DNA of 64,000 nucleotides from CAWEHU01 sp963808965 (GTDB lineage Bacteria; Pseudomonadota; Alphaproteobacteria; Acetobacterales; Acetobacteraceae): positions 1 through 64,000 of the forward strand of contig CAWEHU010000027.1 in assembly GCA_963808965.1 (NCBI GenBank). Reading direction: 5' to 3'. Shown piece after piece: positions 27,245 to 35,724 of this stretch (the stretch's first letter is position 1; each line of letters starts with the position of its first letter). The notes beneath the pieces are model-generated. The model was not told the origin of the DNA. It ran no database searches and was given only the letters and a program-made list of their open reading frames with translations. A program made the translations under genes and the position numbers.

Positions 27245-27322
27245 TCAGATCACATGAAATAAATACAAAAGTATGATAATCGGAATGGGGATTCCGAGCA
27301 GCCAGAGGAGAATACCGCGCAT
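27245..27322 (-). CDS. 25-residue single-helix membrane peptide
   Basis: The minus strand encodes MRGILLWLLGIPIPIIILLY followed by LFHVI and TGA. AGGAGC lies about 7 bases before the ATG. The peptide is almost entirely hydrophobic, with a short positive start and a conserved-looking GIPIPIIILL core. Very similar tiny peptides occur unannotated in many proteobacteria. It would insert as one inner-membrane helix. The function is unknown. It lies alone between the DapA-like gene and dodecin. Confidence 0.7.
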   Translation of the reverse strand: MRGILLWLLGIPIPIIILLYLFHVI

Positions 27323-27403
27323 CTGCTTAGCTCCTGGTCATCCGCTATGGTTCTGCTCCCGAAACGCGGCGCGCTCGATCGGGTTGCCCAGCGGGGTTCC
27401 TAG

Positions 27404-27448
27404 CCCTCACCCCAGCCCTCTCCCGCTAGGGAAACGGCTAGGTGAGGG
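27404..27448. repeat. Intergenic palindromic repeat
   Basis: CCCTCACC (27404-27411) and GGTGAGGG (27441-27448) form an 8-bp stem around a degenerate CCAGCCCTCTCCCGC core. This is the widely dispersed proteobacterial motif of the form CCCTCACCCC...GGTGAGGG, probably an intergenic palindromic unit. It sits downstream of dodecin on its strand and could act as a weak terminator or mRNA stabiliser. Confidence 0.5.
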
Positions 27449-27484
27449 GCCGCTAATGCAGAGCGGAGTGCCCGGAACGGGGGT

Positions 27485-27700
27485 CTAGCTTTGGCCGCCC
27501 TTCTCAAGGACGAACGAGACCTTCGCGTTTACCCGGAAGCTTTTTACCTTGTCGTTCGCGACCGTCGCCTGGAATTCGCTTATATAGACGGACTGGACAC
27601 CCCGGATCGTCTTCGCCGCCTCTTCGACGGCTTGCCTTGCGGCATCCTCCCAGCTCTCTTGGGATTCGGCGAGCAGCTCGACAACCTTTACCACTGGCAT
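27485..27700 (-). CDS. Dodecin family flavin-binding protein
   Basis: The product has 71 residues: MPVVKVVELLAESQESWEDA at the start, then AARQAVEEAAKTIRGVQSVY and VANDKVKSFRVNAKVSFVLE. Length and pattern match dodecin, a dodecameric protein that stores or buffers riboflavin and FMN, or CoA in some types. In place of the tryptophan-bearing flavin site there is SWEDA near residue 16-20, which fits flavin binding. GGGAGAGACAC precedes the ATG. It is monocistronic. Confidence 0.93.
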   Translation of the reverse strand: MPVVKVVELLAESQESWEDAARQAVEEAAKTIRGVQSVYISEFQATVANDKVKSFRVNAKVSFVLEKGGQS

Positions 27701-27830
27701 GTGTCTCTCTCCCTGAGTCTCTGTGTTCTGGAGCCTTCTCCCAATCGCAAGTAGCTATGGGAGCGGCAGGAGTCACATTATCCCGTTTCCCCTCAAAAAC
27801 AGAGGGAAGGTCCGTGCGCTCGCGCCCCTG

Positions 27831-28466
27831 TTACGCGCTCCGGCGCAGTGGTGGCGGCGTGAGGCGATCCGCTAGCTTCTCAAGGCGGCCCCGCATCTTT
27901 CCGATGCGGCCAACGTCGGCGAGACGGCGATCCAGGAACGCAAGGGTCGCACTGTCCTCCTCGCTATCGTCGTTCAGCCAGAACAGGAGAGTCGCGCTAT
28001 ACACGGCTGCGAGCAGGGCGCGTTTCGTATACCAGCTGAAATCGGCCGAGCGGTCCCCGGCGGCGTGCCAGATCGCGTCCACAGTGCGGGCATTGCAGGC
28101 CACGGCCAGACGCGCGTGTCTGGGCAGCGCGAGTACGGAGAGGGCGCGGCGTATCGCCTCCCGATGCGGCCGGTTCTGCTTGAGCCGAAGCACAATCAGG
28201 GCGCGCACGCGTTGGGGCGTCCGCATCCCCGCGAGATCGAGAGCGCCAGCGCCTTCCTCCATCCGGCGATCCGCCAGGTCCGAGAATGCCTCGATCATAT
28301 CCGCCGCCCCGCCGGGAAACAGCAGCTCGGCATCCTCTTCTGCCGCGCCCATCGAACGCAGGCCCATCCGCAACGTCTTGTAGGTCCAGCCATCGAACGG
28401 CACGTGCGGAAGCATGGCTTCGAGTGCGGCGTCGCGCTCCGGGCTCCGCTCGGGTGGATGCATCAT
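27831..28466 (-). CDS. COQ9 family protein (ubiquinone biosynthesis)
   Basis: The product has 211 residues. It has a helical TetR-like fold without an obvious HTH: MLPHVPFDGWTYKTLRMGLR, DMIEAFSDLADRRM and the COQ9 region SADFSWYTKRALLAAVYSAT. The last of these forms the amphipathic lipid-binding and DMQ-hydroxylase-contact helix, followed by LLFWLNDDS. COQ9 presents the quinone intermediate to COQ7. The start ATG overlaps the def stop by 4 bases, so the two are co-translated. Confidence 0.9.
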   Translation of the reverse strand: MMHPPERSPERDAALEAMLPHVPFDGWTYKTLRMGLRSMGAAEEDAELLFPGGAADMIEAFSDLADRRMEEGAGALDLAGMRTPQRVRALIVLRLKQNRPHREAIRRALSVLALPRHARLAVACNARTVDAIWHAAGDRSADFSWYTKRALLAAVYSATLLFWLNDDSEEDSATLAFLDRRLADVGRIGKMRGRLEKLADRLTPPPLRRSA

Positions 28467-29008
28467 CTCGGTTCCTCCTTGGCCATCGCCGCCTTGGCCA
28501 GTTCTTCTGTGAAGCCGAACAGCGAGAAGTCAGTCATGCGCATGGGATAGAGAATACCATCCAGATGGTCGTATTCGTGCTGTACCACGCCCGCATGAAA
28601 ACCGCCGACCTCGCGCGCTATTAGTCTCCCATCGCAATCAACTCCGCGATAGCGGATACGGGGCGCGCGCGGCACGGCGGCCCGTAGCCCGGGGATGGAG
28701 AGACAACCCTCCCACCGCAGCACCCGCTTGGTGGTGAGTAGCTCGATTTCCGGATTGATGAGGACGGTGTTGCCGACGGGGACATCATCCGGATCGCCGC
28801 CGGCACGCTCGGGGCTGACCCGAAAGACGAAAACCCGCAACGGCACGTGCACCTGCGGGGCGGCCAGCCCGGCCCCGGTTGCGTCCTCCATGGTCTCGAT
28901 CATGTCGGCGACCAGTCGCCGCATTTCCGGAGCGCCGGGGTCCGTCACGGGCTCGGCATGTTGCAGCAGGATCGGGTGGCCCATGCGGGCGATCTTCAAA
29001 ATGGCCAT
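28463..29008 (-). CDS. def: Peptide deformylase
   Basis: The product has 181 residues from MAILKIARMGHPILLQHAEP. All three motifs are present: GAGLAAPQVHVP (motif 1), EGCLSIPGLR with the metal-binding cysteine (motif 2), and VVQHEYDHLDGILY (HExDH, motif 3). It removes the formyl group from nascent N-termini. Position beside rpsU (divergent, about 150 bases) and coq9 is consistent with a housekeeping locus. An in-frame upstream ATG (29029) is possible but adds no conserved residues. Confidence 0.96.
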   Translation of the reverse strand: MAILKIARMGHPILLQHAEPVTDPGAPEMRRLVADMIETMEDATGAGLAAPQVHVPLRVFVFRVSPERAGGDPDDVPVGNTVLINPEIELLTTKRVLRWEGCLSIPGLRAAVPRAPRIRYRGVDCDGRLIAREVGGFHAGVVQHEYDHLDGILYPMRMTDFSLFGFTEELAKAAMAKEEPR

Positions 29009-29156
29009 GACGGGGTCCGAGATGGGCACGCGAAATGTCTTTGGCGAGGCTCCCGGTCATGCTATAGCGCCCTCCCCCGCGCCGGGAGCCGGCGGCGGAA
29101 CCCTTGTTCACGCCCCTTCCGGCCGGGGCACAGCAGCGGAAGGAGAAGGCGGCCAA

Positions 29157-29360
29157 GTGCAAGTTCTCGTTCGGGACAACAACGTCGATCAGGCGCTCAA
29201 GGCGCTGAAGAAGAAGATGCAGCGGGAGGGAATCTTCCGCGAGATGAAGCTGCGGCGGCATTACGAGAAGCCGTCCGAACGCCGCGCCCGCGAGGCGGCC
29301 GAGGCGGTACGGCGCGCCCGCAAGCTGGAGCGCAAGCGGCTGGAAAGAGAGGGGTTCTGA
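29157..29360 (+). CDS. rpsU: 30S ribosomal protein bS21
   Basis: The product has 67 residues from a GTG start behind AAGGAGAAGG. It begins VQVLVRDNNVDQALKALKKK and continues MQREGIFREMKLRRHYEKPS, then a lysine/arginine-rich C-terminal helix. This is the normal bS21 sequence and length for alphaproteobacteria. bS21 joins the 30S platform and helps Shine-Dalgarno recognition. The frame stays open well upstream, but the conserved N-terminus fixes the start. Confidence 0.95.
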   Translation: MQVLVRDNNVDQALKALKKKMQREGIFREMKLRRHYEKPSERRAREAAEAVRRARKLERKRLEREGF

Positions 29361-29369
29361 TCCTTACTC

Positions 29370-29388
29370 CCGCCCCGTTTAGGGGCGG
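29370..29388 (+). terminator. Hairpin between convergent rpsU and cobT
   Basis: CCGCCCC and GGGGCGG pair around a GTTTA loop, 9 bases after the rpsU stop. It is a 7-bp all-G/C stem, but the following GTGATAT is not a U-tract. It could end transcription weakly from either side of this convergent pair. Confidence 0.4.
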
Positions 29389-29420
29389 TGATATATCGCC
29401 AAAGCTTTAGGACAGGCGCC

Positions 29421-31292
29421 CTACACGATCAATGCGGCGCGCTCGGCGGAAGCGCGGCGCCAGGCGACGTCGGCGTCTTCGTCGAACAGCTCGGTTAGCT
29501 TCTTCATCATCGTCCCGCCCAACTCTTCGGCATCGACGATCGTGACCGCCCGCCGATAGTAGCGCGTCACATCGTGGCCGATGCCGATCGCGATCAATTC
29601 GACGAACTCACGGCCTTCGATGTCGCAAATCACCTCGCGCAGGTGCCGTTCGAGATAGTTGCCGGGGTTTACGGACAATGTTGAGTCGTCGACCGGCGCG
29701 CCGTCGCTGATAACCATGAGGATGCGCCGGTGCTCGGATCGGGCCAGCAGGCGGCGATAGGCCCAGAGCAGGGCTTCGCCGTCGATGTTCTCCTTGAGCA
29801 ATCCCTCGCGCAGCATCAGTCCGAGATTCTTGCGTGCGCGCCGCCAGGGTGCGTCGGCCGCCTTGTAGATGATATGGCGCAAATCGTTCAGCCGCCCGGG
29901 ATTGCGAGGCTTTCCCTCCTGCACCCAGCGTTCCCGGCTTCGGCCGCCCTTCCAAGCGCGCGTCGTAAAGCCGAGCACCTCCACCTTCACCGCGCATCGC
30001 TCCAAGGTGCGAGCGAGAATATCGCCGCACATCGCGGCCACGGTGATCGGCCGGCCACGCATCGAGCCCGAATTATCGATGAGGAGCGTGACGACAGTGT
30101 CGCGAAACTCCATATCCAGCTCGCGCTTGTAGGAAAGCGCCTGGAGCGGGTTCACCACCACGCGCGACAGCCGGCCCGCGTCGAGCATTCCCTCTTCAAG
30201 ATCGAACTCCCAGGCGCGCGTCTGTTGGGCCAGCAAGCGGCGCTGCAAACGATTCGCGAGCTTGGAGATGACGCCCTGAAGGTGCTGTAGCTGCTGATCG
30301 AGCTGTTGCCGAAGCCGGGTCAGCTCTTCCGGGTCGCAGAGATCCTCGGCTGCGATCTCCTCGTCGAAATTCCTTGTGTAAGCGCGGTAGCCGCTCTCGA
30401 CATCGGGGAGAGCGCGTTCGCGGTGCGGCGGCGGGCCGGCAGGCCGGTCATCCCCTTCTCCCGCCGCGTCTTCCTCTTCGGCATCGCTGCCTTCGTCATC
30501 AGCCGCTTCGCCTTCCATCTGCTCTGGCTGTGCGCCGAGAATGGCTTCCAACTCGGGTTGCGGCTGGCCCTCGCCCTCCTGCGCATTGTCTTGCGCGCCG
30601 GATTGTTCGCCGCTCTCCTCTCCCTCGCCGGAATCGTCCGGTTCCGCCTCCGCTTCGGCCTCGGCCAGTTCGAGCGCGGCAAGCAGTTTGCGCGCGGCCC
30701 GGGCGAACGCGGCCTGGTCGTCCTGCGCTTCCGCCAACTCCGCCAAAGCGGCATCGGCCCGCGCGCCGAGTGTTGCCCGCCACAGATCGAGCACACGCCG
30801 GGCGACCGCCGGCGACGCGTTTCCGGACATCTTCTCCCGCGCTAACAGCGAAAGAGCCGCGGCGATCGGAATCTGATCCTTCCGCGTCATGCGGTCGTAA
30901 CCCTCGGCCTCGCATTCCTCCGTCAGCTTCGCGCGCAAATTGGCGGCGACCCCCGCCATGTGCCGGGAGCCGAAGACCTCCACGCGCGTCTGCTCCAGGG
31001 CGTCATAGATCTCCCGGGCGTCGCGCTCATTGGGGCTGCGGGATGCGTGCACGGCGTCGTCGTGATGACGCAGCCGAAGCGCGATCGAATCGGCCGCACC
31101 CCGCAGCTTCGTCATCTCGGGAGCGGGCAGCGTCCGGGTGGGTAGCGGGAGCCGCGCCCGCTTGCCGGCTACGCCCGTCGGGCCGGGCTGGAAAGCCACT
31201 TGCACGTCAGGCACTTCGGCCATCGCGCGCAACGCGCTCGCGGTCGCGCGCTTGAATTCCTCGGTACGTTCGTGGTCCTTGCGTCCGCTCAT
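29421..31292 (-). CDS. cobT: Aerobic cobaltochelatase subunit CobT
   Basis: The product has 623 residues. The N-terminal helical domain (EEFKRATASALRAMAEVPDV, IYDALEQTRVEVFGSRHMAG) is followed by a long Asp/Glu-rich acidic linker (residues ~210-300). A VWA/MIDAS domain follows, with TVVTLLIDNSGSMRGRPITV and ILMVISDGAPVDDST. CobT, CobS and CobN insert Co2+ into hydrogenobyrinic acid a,c-diamide in aerobic B12 synthesis. cobS lies 26 bases upstream. cobN is not in the window, which is common because it often lies elsewhere. Confidence 0.96.
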   Translation of the reverse strand: MSGRKDHERTEEFKRATASALRAMAEVPDVQVAFQPGPTGVAGKRARLPLPTRTLPAPEMTKLRGAADSIALRLRHHDDAVHASRSPNERDAREIYDALEQTRVEVFGSRHMAGVAANLRAKLTEECEAEGYDRMTRKDQIPIAAALSLLAREKMSGNASPAVARRVLDLWRATLGARADAALAELAEAQDDQAAFARAARKLLAALELAEAEAEAEPDDSGEGEESGEQSGAQDNAQEGEGQPQPELEAILGAQPEQMEGEAADDEGSDAEEEDAAGEGDDRPAGPPPHRERALPDVESGYRAYTRNFDEEIAAEDLCDPEELTRLRQQLDQQLQHLQGVISKLANRLQRRLLAQQTRAWEFDLEEGMLDAGRLSRVVVNPLQALSYKRELDMEFRDTVVTLLIDNSGSMRGRPITVAAMCGDILARTLERCAVKVEVLGFTTRAWKGGRSRERWVQEGKPRNPGRLNDLRHIIYKAADAPWRRARKNLGLMLREGLLKENIDGEALLWAYRRLLARSEHRRILMVISDGAPVDDSTLSVNPGNYLERHLREVICDIEGREFVELIAIGIGHDVTRYYRRAVTIVDAEELGGTMMKKLTELFDEDADVAWRRASAERAALIV

Positions 31293-31318
31293 GTCCGCTG
31301 ATCGAGACGGCAGCCGTG

Positions 31319-32326
31319 TCAGTGCTTGCGCGCCAGCGCCCCCGTCGGGATCTCCTCATTGAAACAACGCTGGTAATATTCGGCGACGGTGGCGCGCTCC
31401 GCCTCGTCACACTTATTGAGGAACGTGACTCGGAAACCGAAGCCGACATCGCCGAAAATGCGCGCGTTCTCCGCCCAGGTGATAACAGTGCGTGGCGACA
31501 TCACCGTCGAGATATCGCCGTTGACGAATCCGGCGCGGGTCAGATCCGCGAGCGCCACCATGCTCTCGATGCGCTTCTTAGTCGCCGCATCCTTCGCGTC
31601 CAGTCCCATCTTCGCCATCACGATCGCCGTCTCCTGCGCGTGCGGCAGGTAGTTGAGTGTGGCGACGATGTTCCAGCGGTCCATCTGGCCCTGATTGATC
31701 TGCTGGGTGCCGTGGTAAAGCCCGGTCGTGTCGCCGAGCCCGACCGTGTTCGCGGTCGAGAACAGGCGGAAGGACGGGTGCGGGCGGATCACGCAATTCT
31801 GGTCGAGCAGGGTGAGTTTGCCTTCCACTTCAAGCACGCGCTGGATCACGAACATCACGTCCGGGCGGCCCGCATCGTATTCGTCGAATACCAGCGTGCA
31901 GGCGTGCTGTAGCGCCCAGGGCAGAATCCCTTCGCGGAACTCCGTGATCTGTTTGCCGTCCTTGAGCACGATCGCATCCTTGCCGATCAGATCGATACGG
32001 CTGATGTGGCTGTCGAGATTGATGCGAATGCACGGCCAGTTCAGCCGCGCGGCCACCTGCTCGATATGCGTGGATTTGCCGGTGCCGTGATAGCCCTGGA
32101 TCATCACGCGCCGGTTGAAGGCGAAGCCGGCCAGGATGGCGAGCGTCGTCTCCTTGTCGAACTGGTAGGCGTCGTCGATGTCCGGCACGTGCTCGGTCCG
32201 GACCGTGAAGGCCGGAACCTCCATGTCGCTATCGAGGCCGAACGCTTCCCGGGCGCGCACCGTCGTGTCCGGCAGATCAATGGCGGAGGTGGGGCGGATC
32301 TCGGCGAGGTTGGCGATCTTGTTCAT
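31319..32326 (-). CDS. cobS: Aerobic cobaltochelatase subunit CobS (AAA+ ATPase)
   Basis: The product has 335 residues. The N-terminal pattern is DMEVPAFTVRTEHVPDIDDA. Walker A is IQGYHGTGKSTHIEQVAARL, Walker B is LVFDEYDAGRPDVMFVIQRV, and sensor 1 is FRLFSTANTVGLGDTTGLYH. The end WAENARIFGDVGFGFRVTFL is also typical. CobS hexamers with CobT energise cobalt insertion by CobN. It is first of the pair on the minus strand, 81 bases after the dnaJ-like gene, in the conserved bolA-dnaJ-cobS-cobT order. Confidence 0.97.
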   Translation of the reverse strand: MNKIANLAEIRPTSAIDLPDTTVRAREAFGLDSDMEVPAFTVRTEHVPDIDDAYQFDKETTLAILAGFAFNRRVMIQGYHGTGKSTHIEQVAARLNWPCIRINLDSHISRIDLIGKDAIVLKDGKQITEFREGILPWALQHACTLVFDEYDAGRPDVMFVIQRVLEVEGKLTLLDQNCVIRPHPSFRLFSTANTVGLGDTTGLYHGTQQINQGQMDRWNIVATLNYLPHAQETAIVMAKMGLDAKDAATKKRIESMVALADLTRAGFVNGDISTVMSPRTVITWAENARIFGDVGFGFRVTFLNKCDEAERATVAEYYQRCFNEEIPTGALARKH

Positions 32327-32362
32327 TAGCCAGCGTCCTGTCCATGCGGGCGGATTCTATCC

Positions 32363-32391
32363 CCTGCCCCGGCACGGGAAAGAGGGGCAGG
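32363..32391 (-). terminator. Hairpin downstream of the dnaJ-like gene
   Basis: CCTGCCCC (32363-32370) and GGGGCAGG (32384-32391) form an 8-bp stem with a 13-base loop, in the gap between the dnaJ-like gene and cobS. No U-tract follows on the minus strand, so it may be a Rho-type or stability element rather than an intrinsic terminator. Confidence 0.3.
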
Positions 32392-32407
32392 CGGTTCTGG
32401 GCCGGGA

Positions 32408-32998
32408 TCAGCCCGTTGCCGCGGCGAGCCGGTGCTCCGGAGCGAGCCTAGAACGCAGCGCGGCGTAGGCGAGATTGATGACCTTCAGCCGTTCTTCCGC
32501 ATCGCGATCGCCGCCATTGGCGTCGGGATGGTGGCGCTTTGCGAGTTCCTTGTAGCGCGTCTTGACCGCGGCGAGCGTGGTCGGCCAGCTCAGTCCGAGG
32601 GTAGCTAGCGGTTCCCGCAGTTCCGGAGGAATCCGCTCGTTTCCGTTCGTGGGGGCACGCCCGACCCGGCCTGCCGAAAGTAGGTGCAACGGATCTCGCA
32701 GCAACTCCTCATCCCAGGCTGAACCAAGCCGGCCCAGCGGCCAACTGGGGCGCTGCCAGGCGGTATCGGCCCGCAGCTGCGCCTCGATCTCGCCTGGGGA
32801 CATACCTTTGTAGTAGTCCCACGCAGCGTTGTACGCGCGGACGTGTTCCAAACATAGCCACCAGTAGTCGCGCAGATCCCTGCGAGATTTGGGTGCCCGG
32901 TATTCGCCGGGCGTTTCGCAGCCCGGCATGTCGCAACTCCGCCCCGGCGCGGCCGGGTCGGGCGCGTAGGCCCGGGGTCGCGTGCGGCGTCGGGTCAT
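32408..32998 (-). CDS. J-domain (DnaJ-like) protein with C-terminal J domain
   Basis: The product has 196 residues from MTRRRTRPRAYAPDPAAPGR. A CDMPGC...CLEHVRAYNAAWDYYKG segment (Cys residues possibly metal-binding) precedes a C-terminal J domain. That domain includes LGLSWPTTLAAVKTRYKELA, the HPD motif KRHHPDANGGD and LKVINLAYAALRS. J domains stimulate DnaK ATPase. This architecture is conserved between bolA and cobS in alphaproteobacteria. It is divergent from bolA with ~70 bases between the starts. An upstream in-frame ATG (33088) would overlap bolA and is not favoured. Confidence 0.9.
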   Translation of the reverse strand: MTRRRTRPRAYAPDPAAPGRSCDMPGCETPGEYRAPKSRRDLRDYWWLCLEHVRAYNAAWDYYKGMSPGEIEAQLRADTAWQRPSWPLGRLGSAWDEELLRDPLHLLSAGRVGRAPTNGNERIPPELREPLATLGLSWPTTLAAVKTRYKELAKRHHPDANGGDRDAEERLKVINLAYAALRSRLAPEHRLAAATG

Positions 32999-33068
32999 GC
33001 TCCCGTTATGTGCTTTGCAAAGGGCCTCTTGGCAACCGCCGCTTGGCGCCCGGCAGCAATTATCCGAT

Positions 33069-33383
33069 ATGGCGCGGATGCAATCCATGACCCCGATGAC
33101 GAGCCGTGCCCGCCGGCTGGAAACGGTGCTTACGGACGCGTTCGCGCCGATCCTGTTGCAGGTGGACGACGACAGTGCCCGCCACGCCGGGCACGCGGGA
33201 GCGCGACCGGAAGGCGAGACCCATTACAGCGTGCTGCTGGTCTCCGAGGCGTTCCGCGGGCTTGGACGCGTCGCTCGCTCCCGTGCCGTCCACGAGCTCT
33301 TGGCTGCCGAGTTCGCGAACGGCCTCCACGCCCTTTCACTCACGTTGCGAACACCGGAGGAGCATCGAGCACTCAACCTGTAG
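33069..33383 (+). CDS. BolA-family protein
   Basis: The product has ~104 residues (MARMQSMTPMTSRARRLETV; several closely spaced ATGs make the exact start uncertain). The BolA fold includes VLTDAFAPILLQVDDDSARH, ETHYSVLLVSEAFRGLGRV and the conserved RSRAVHELLAAEFANGLHAL with the metal/cluster-ligand histidine. BolA proteins partner monothiol glutaredoxins in Fe-S trafficking and stress responses. No strong Shine-Dalgarno is visible at any start. Confidence 0.93.
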   Translation: MARMQSMTPMTSRARRLETVLTDAFAPILLQVDDDSARHAGHAGARPEGETHYSVLLVSEAFRGLGRVARSRAVHELLAAEFANGLHALSLTLRTPEEHRALNL

Positions 33384-33438
33384 TTGTGTTTGGCGGCTGC
33401 TTGAGTTACCCTCGGGCGAGAAAAAATCGGTCGCCCTC

Positions 33439-34635
33439 ATGCGTTATCCTGCTCTTGATGCCCTGCGGGGTGTCGCTTCCTTCATGGTCCTAACGCACCA
33501 CTGCGTGCTAGCGGGATTGATTCCGATTTCACCGGGGTGGGGGCTGGTGCTTTCGCGCTACACGCCCCTGCACCTATTCGTGAATGGCCGCGCACCGGTC
33601 ATTCTTTTTTTCGTCCTAAGCGGGTTCGTGCTTTCGCTCTCGCTCGAGGGTGCTCGCTCCTTCTACGCGCAATTCGCGGCTCGCCGCCTCTGCCGCATCT
33701 ATCTCCCCTTCGCGGCCGTAATCCTGATTTCCGCGATCCTCTGCTGGGTTTCACCCTCGATTCCCGCTCTGGCCGGTTCGTGGGCCGGGCGCACATGGAG
33801 CGAGGACGCGAGCGGAGGCTTGGTCCTGCGGCACCTGCTGATGCCGGTGATGGGGGTGGACCTCACGCTGGACCGGCCTGGCTGGAGCCTCGTGCACGAG
33901 ATTCGGATTTCCCTCCTCTTCCCGCTGCTGTGGCTCGCGGTCAGGCGGGCGCCCCGGGCGGCGCTCGCGGGCTCCTTCGCCGTGTCCCTGGCCGGGTGGC
34001 GCTGGAGCGGCTGTTCCGATCTCGGCTGCCTGCCTTTCAACGGTGTTGATACCGGGTCCTCGTTCGGTGCGACCGCGTATTTCGTGCCGTTCTTTGTTCT
34101 CGGCATTCTGTTGGCCCGCCAGCGTGAAGCGGTCCTCGCGTCGCTTGGGCGTCGTTCCGTGCCGGGCAGGGCAGTCCTCTGGACTCTAGCGGTCTACGGA
34201 ATGATCGTACCGTTCAAGTTCAACCTGCTACCCGATGTGGCCGTCGGGCTTTCGGCCGCGCTGCTGCTAGCCCTCACCTTGGCCAGCCCTGCCGCGCAGC
34301 GGGTGCTTGGAGCGTGGCCGCTGCTCTGGCTCGGGCGCGTCTCGTTCAGTCTGTATCTCGTGCACGTCATCGTCCTAGCGGCGGTGATTCGCTGGGGCTT
34401 CGGCGAGCCGCCCGTAGCCCTTCTCATCGGCACAGTCGTCGGTTCGCTAGCGGCCGCCGACGTCCTTTACAGGACCGTTGAGCGACCCTGCATAAGGTTA
34501 GGTTCACGACTTGCCGGGTGGCTGGCGAGCTTCAGCCCGCCGAAAGCCCGAACAGTGGGCGGAGCCGCATTCCCAGCCAGCATCCAGGGAGGGCGGCTGC
34601 GAACCAGACAAACCCGTGCAAGCTGCCCGAGCTGA
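33439..34635 (+). CDS. Acyltransferase 3 family membrane protein
   Basis: The product has 398 residues with ~10 membrane helices. It opens MRYPALDALRGVASFMVLTH, and HHC carries the conserved histidine. It then has VILFFVLSGFVLSLSLE, the arginine-rich loop AARRLCRIYLPFAAVI, GWSLVHEIRISLLFPLLWL, and LGRVSFSLYLVHVIVLAAVI near the end. The family transfers acetyl or succinyl groups to surface polysaccharides, antibiotics or lipids. No polysaccharide genes are nearby. The 3' end overlaps the convergent sulfur-transporter gene by ~104 bases; the last 30 residues are basic and non-family-like, so the original stop may have been lost. Confidence 0.88.
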   Translation: MRYPALDALRGVASFMVLTHHCVLAGLIPISPGWGLVLSRYTPLHLFVNGRAPVILFFVLSGFVLSLSLEGARSFYAQFAARRLCRIYLPFAAVILISAILCWVSPSIPALAGSWAGRTWSEDASGGLVLRHLLMPVMGVDLTLDRPGWSLVHEIRISLLFPLLWLAVRRAPRAALAGSFAVSLAGWRWSGCSDLGCLPFNGVDTGSSFGATAYFVPFFVLGILLARQREAVLASLGRRSVPGRAVLWTLAVYGMIVPFKFNLLPDVAVGLSAALLLALTLASPAAQRVLGAWPLLWLGRVSFSLYLVHVIVLAAVIRWGFGEPPVALLIGTVVGSLAAADVLYRTVERPCIRLGSRLAGWLASFSPPKARTVGGAAFPASIQGGRLRTRQTRASCPS

Positions 34636-35617
34636 TTCCACCGACTAGCGCCCCGATATTGCAGCCGAACGCCAATCGCGCGCCGATCCCCATCAGCAGG
34701 CCACCGAGTGCTGCGGCGATCAATCCCCGCCGCGGTGGCCAGCCTTGCGGGCGAAAACTGCCGCGCCATCCCGAAGCGGCTGTCGCGCCCAGGATCATGC
34801 CGATGTTCATGAGGGAGGAATCCTGACGCAGGATGGAACCGGCCAGCAACTGCTTCGGTCCGTCCCAGGCCCAAAACTCCGTGCGTGCGAGATCGAACCC
34901 CACGGCCGAGAGTGCCTTGGCACCCCACACGGTCAAACCCATCGTGACGCCCCACGGCTGGCGCGAGAGGAGGAAAGCCACTGCGGCGAGGGCGCCGATG
35001 AGCACTGCTGCGCGCAGCTTCGCAACACTCGGGCGCGGGCCGGATCCGAGCACGTAGACCCCGAGCGCCCCGGTGACGGTCAGCGTCGCGGCGAGTCCGC
35101 CCCATGGGCCGAGCCAGTCCGCTAATCCTACCGCGCCGAGCGACGGAAGCCGCAACGCCGAGGGCAGAACGAGACTGCCCAGGACCCCGCCAAGGCAGAA
35201 GAAGGGGAGAACGACCCACATCCGGCGCGAGCCGCTCCCTGCCGCATAGAGCGTGCCGGACCCGCAACCGTTGCCGAGTTGCATCCCGAGCCCGAAGACC
35301 GCTGCCCCAATCACGAGCGGCACGCCGATCGGCGAAACGAAGCCGCTGTAACCCGGAACGAGCGCCGCGAACGGCACGATCACCAACGCTGCAACCGCCG
35401 GGACGAGCAGCCCGGCGGCGAGGCCCGACCCGTCGCCACGCGCGAGCCAAGCGCGGAAGGCGGAGGTGTAGCCGAACTGCGCCGAGAAGAAGACCCACCC
35501 GAGCGCGGCGGCAACCACCAGCAATCCGACCGAGGCCCACGCGCCATCCCGTGCCAGCGGAAACCCAGCCGCGACTAGACCTGCTACTGCCGTGCCGAGT
35601 GACGGCGATTTCCGCAT
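34532..35617 (-). CDS. YeeE/YedE (TsuA-like) sulfur-compound transporter
   Basis: The product has 361 residues from MRKSPSLGTAVAGLVAAGFP with ~9-10 helices. The diagnostic motifs are FGLGMQLGNGCGSGTLYAAG in the first half and LAFGCNIGALVGGISSGSLH in the second. They provide the paired cysteines through which the YeeE family relays thiosulfate across the membrane. A rhodanese gene lies upstream on the same strand and an Lrp-type regulator is divergent from that, so a thiosulfate uptake and sulfur-transfer locus is likely. It overlaps the acyltransferase 3' end. Confidence 0.9.
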   Translation of the reverse strand: MRKSPSLGTAVAGLVAAGFPLARDGAWASVGLLVVAAALGWVFFSAQFGYTSAFRAWLARGDGSGLAAGLLVPAVAALVIVPFAALVPGYSGFVSPIGVPLVIGAAVFGLGMQLGNGCGSGTLYAAGSGSRRMWVVLPFFCLGGVLGSLVLPSALRLPSLGAVGLADWLGPWGGLAATLTVTGALGVYVLGSGPRPSVAKLRAAVLIGALAAVAFLLSRQPWGVTMGLTVWGAKALSAVGFDLARTEFWAWDGPKQLLAGSILRQDSSLMNIGMILGATAASGWRGSFRPQGWPPRRGLIAAALGGLLMGIGARLAFGCNIGALVGGISSGSLHGFVWFAAALPGCWLGMRLRPLFGLSAG

Positions 35618-35724
35618 TTCCGGCTCCGAGCCTCTCGCGCAGAGGAAGAAGCGATCTCCTCGTGGGAGACGCATCGGGAATGGTGAAGCCGGGGTGGCTT
35701 TTACTGAAGCTCACGGATCTGCCC

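Noticed and set aside
32327..32407. Possible cobalamin riboswitch upstream of cobS
   Set aside because: The 81-base gap is too short and contains only a simple hairpin; no B12-box-like sequence is seen.
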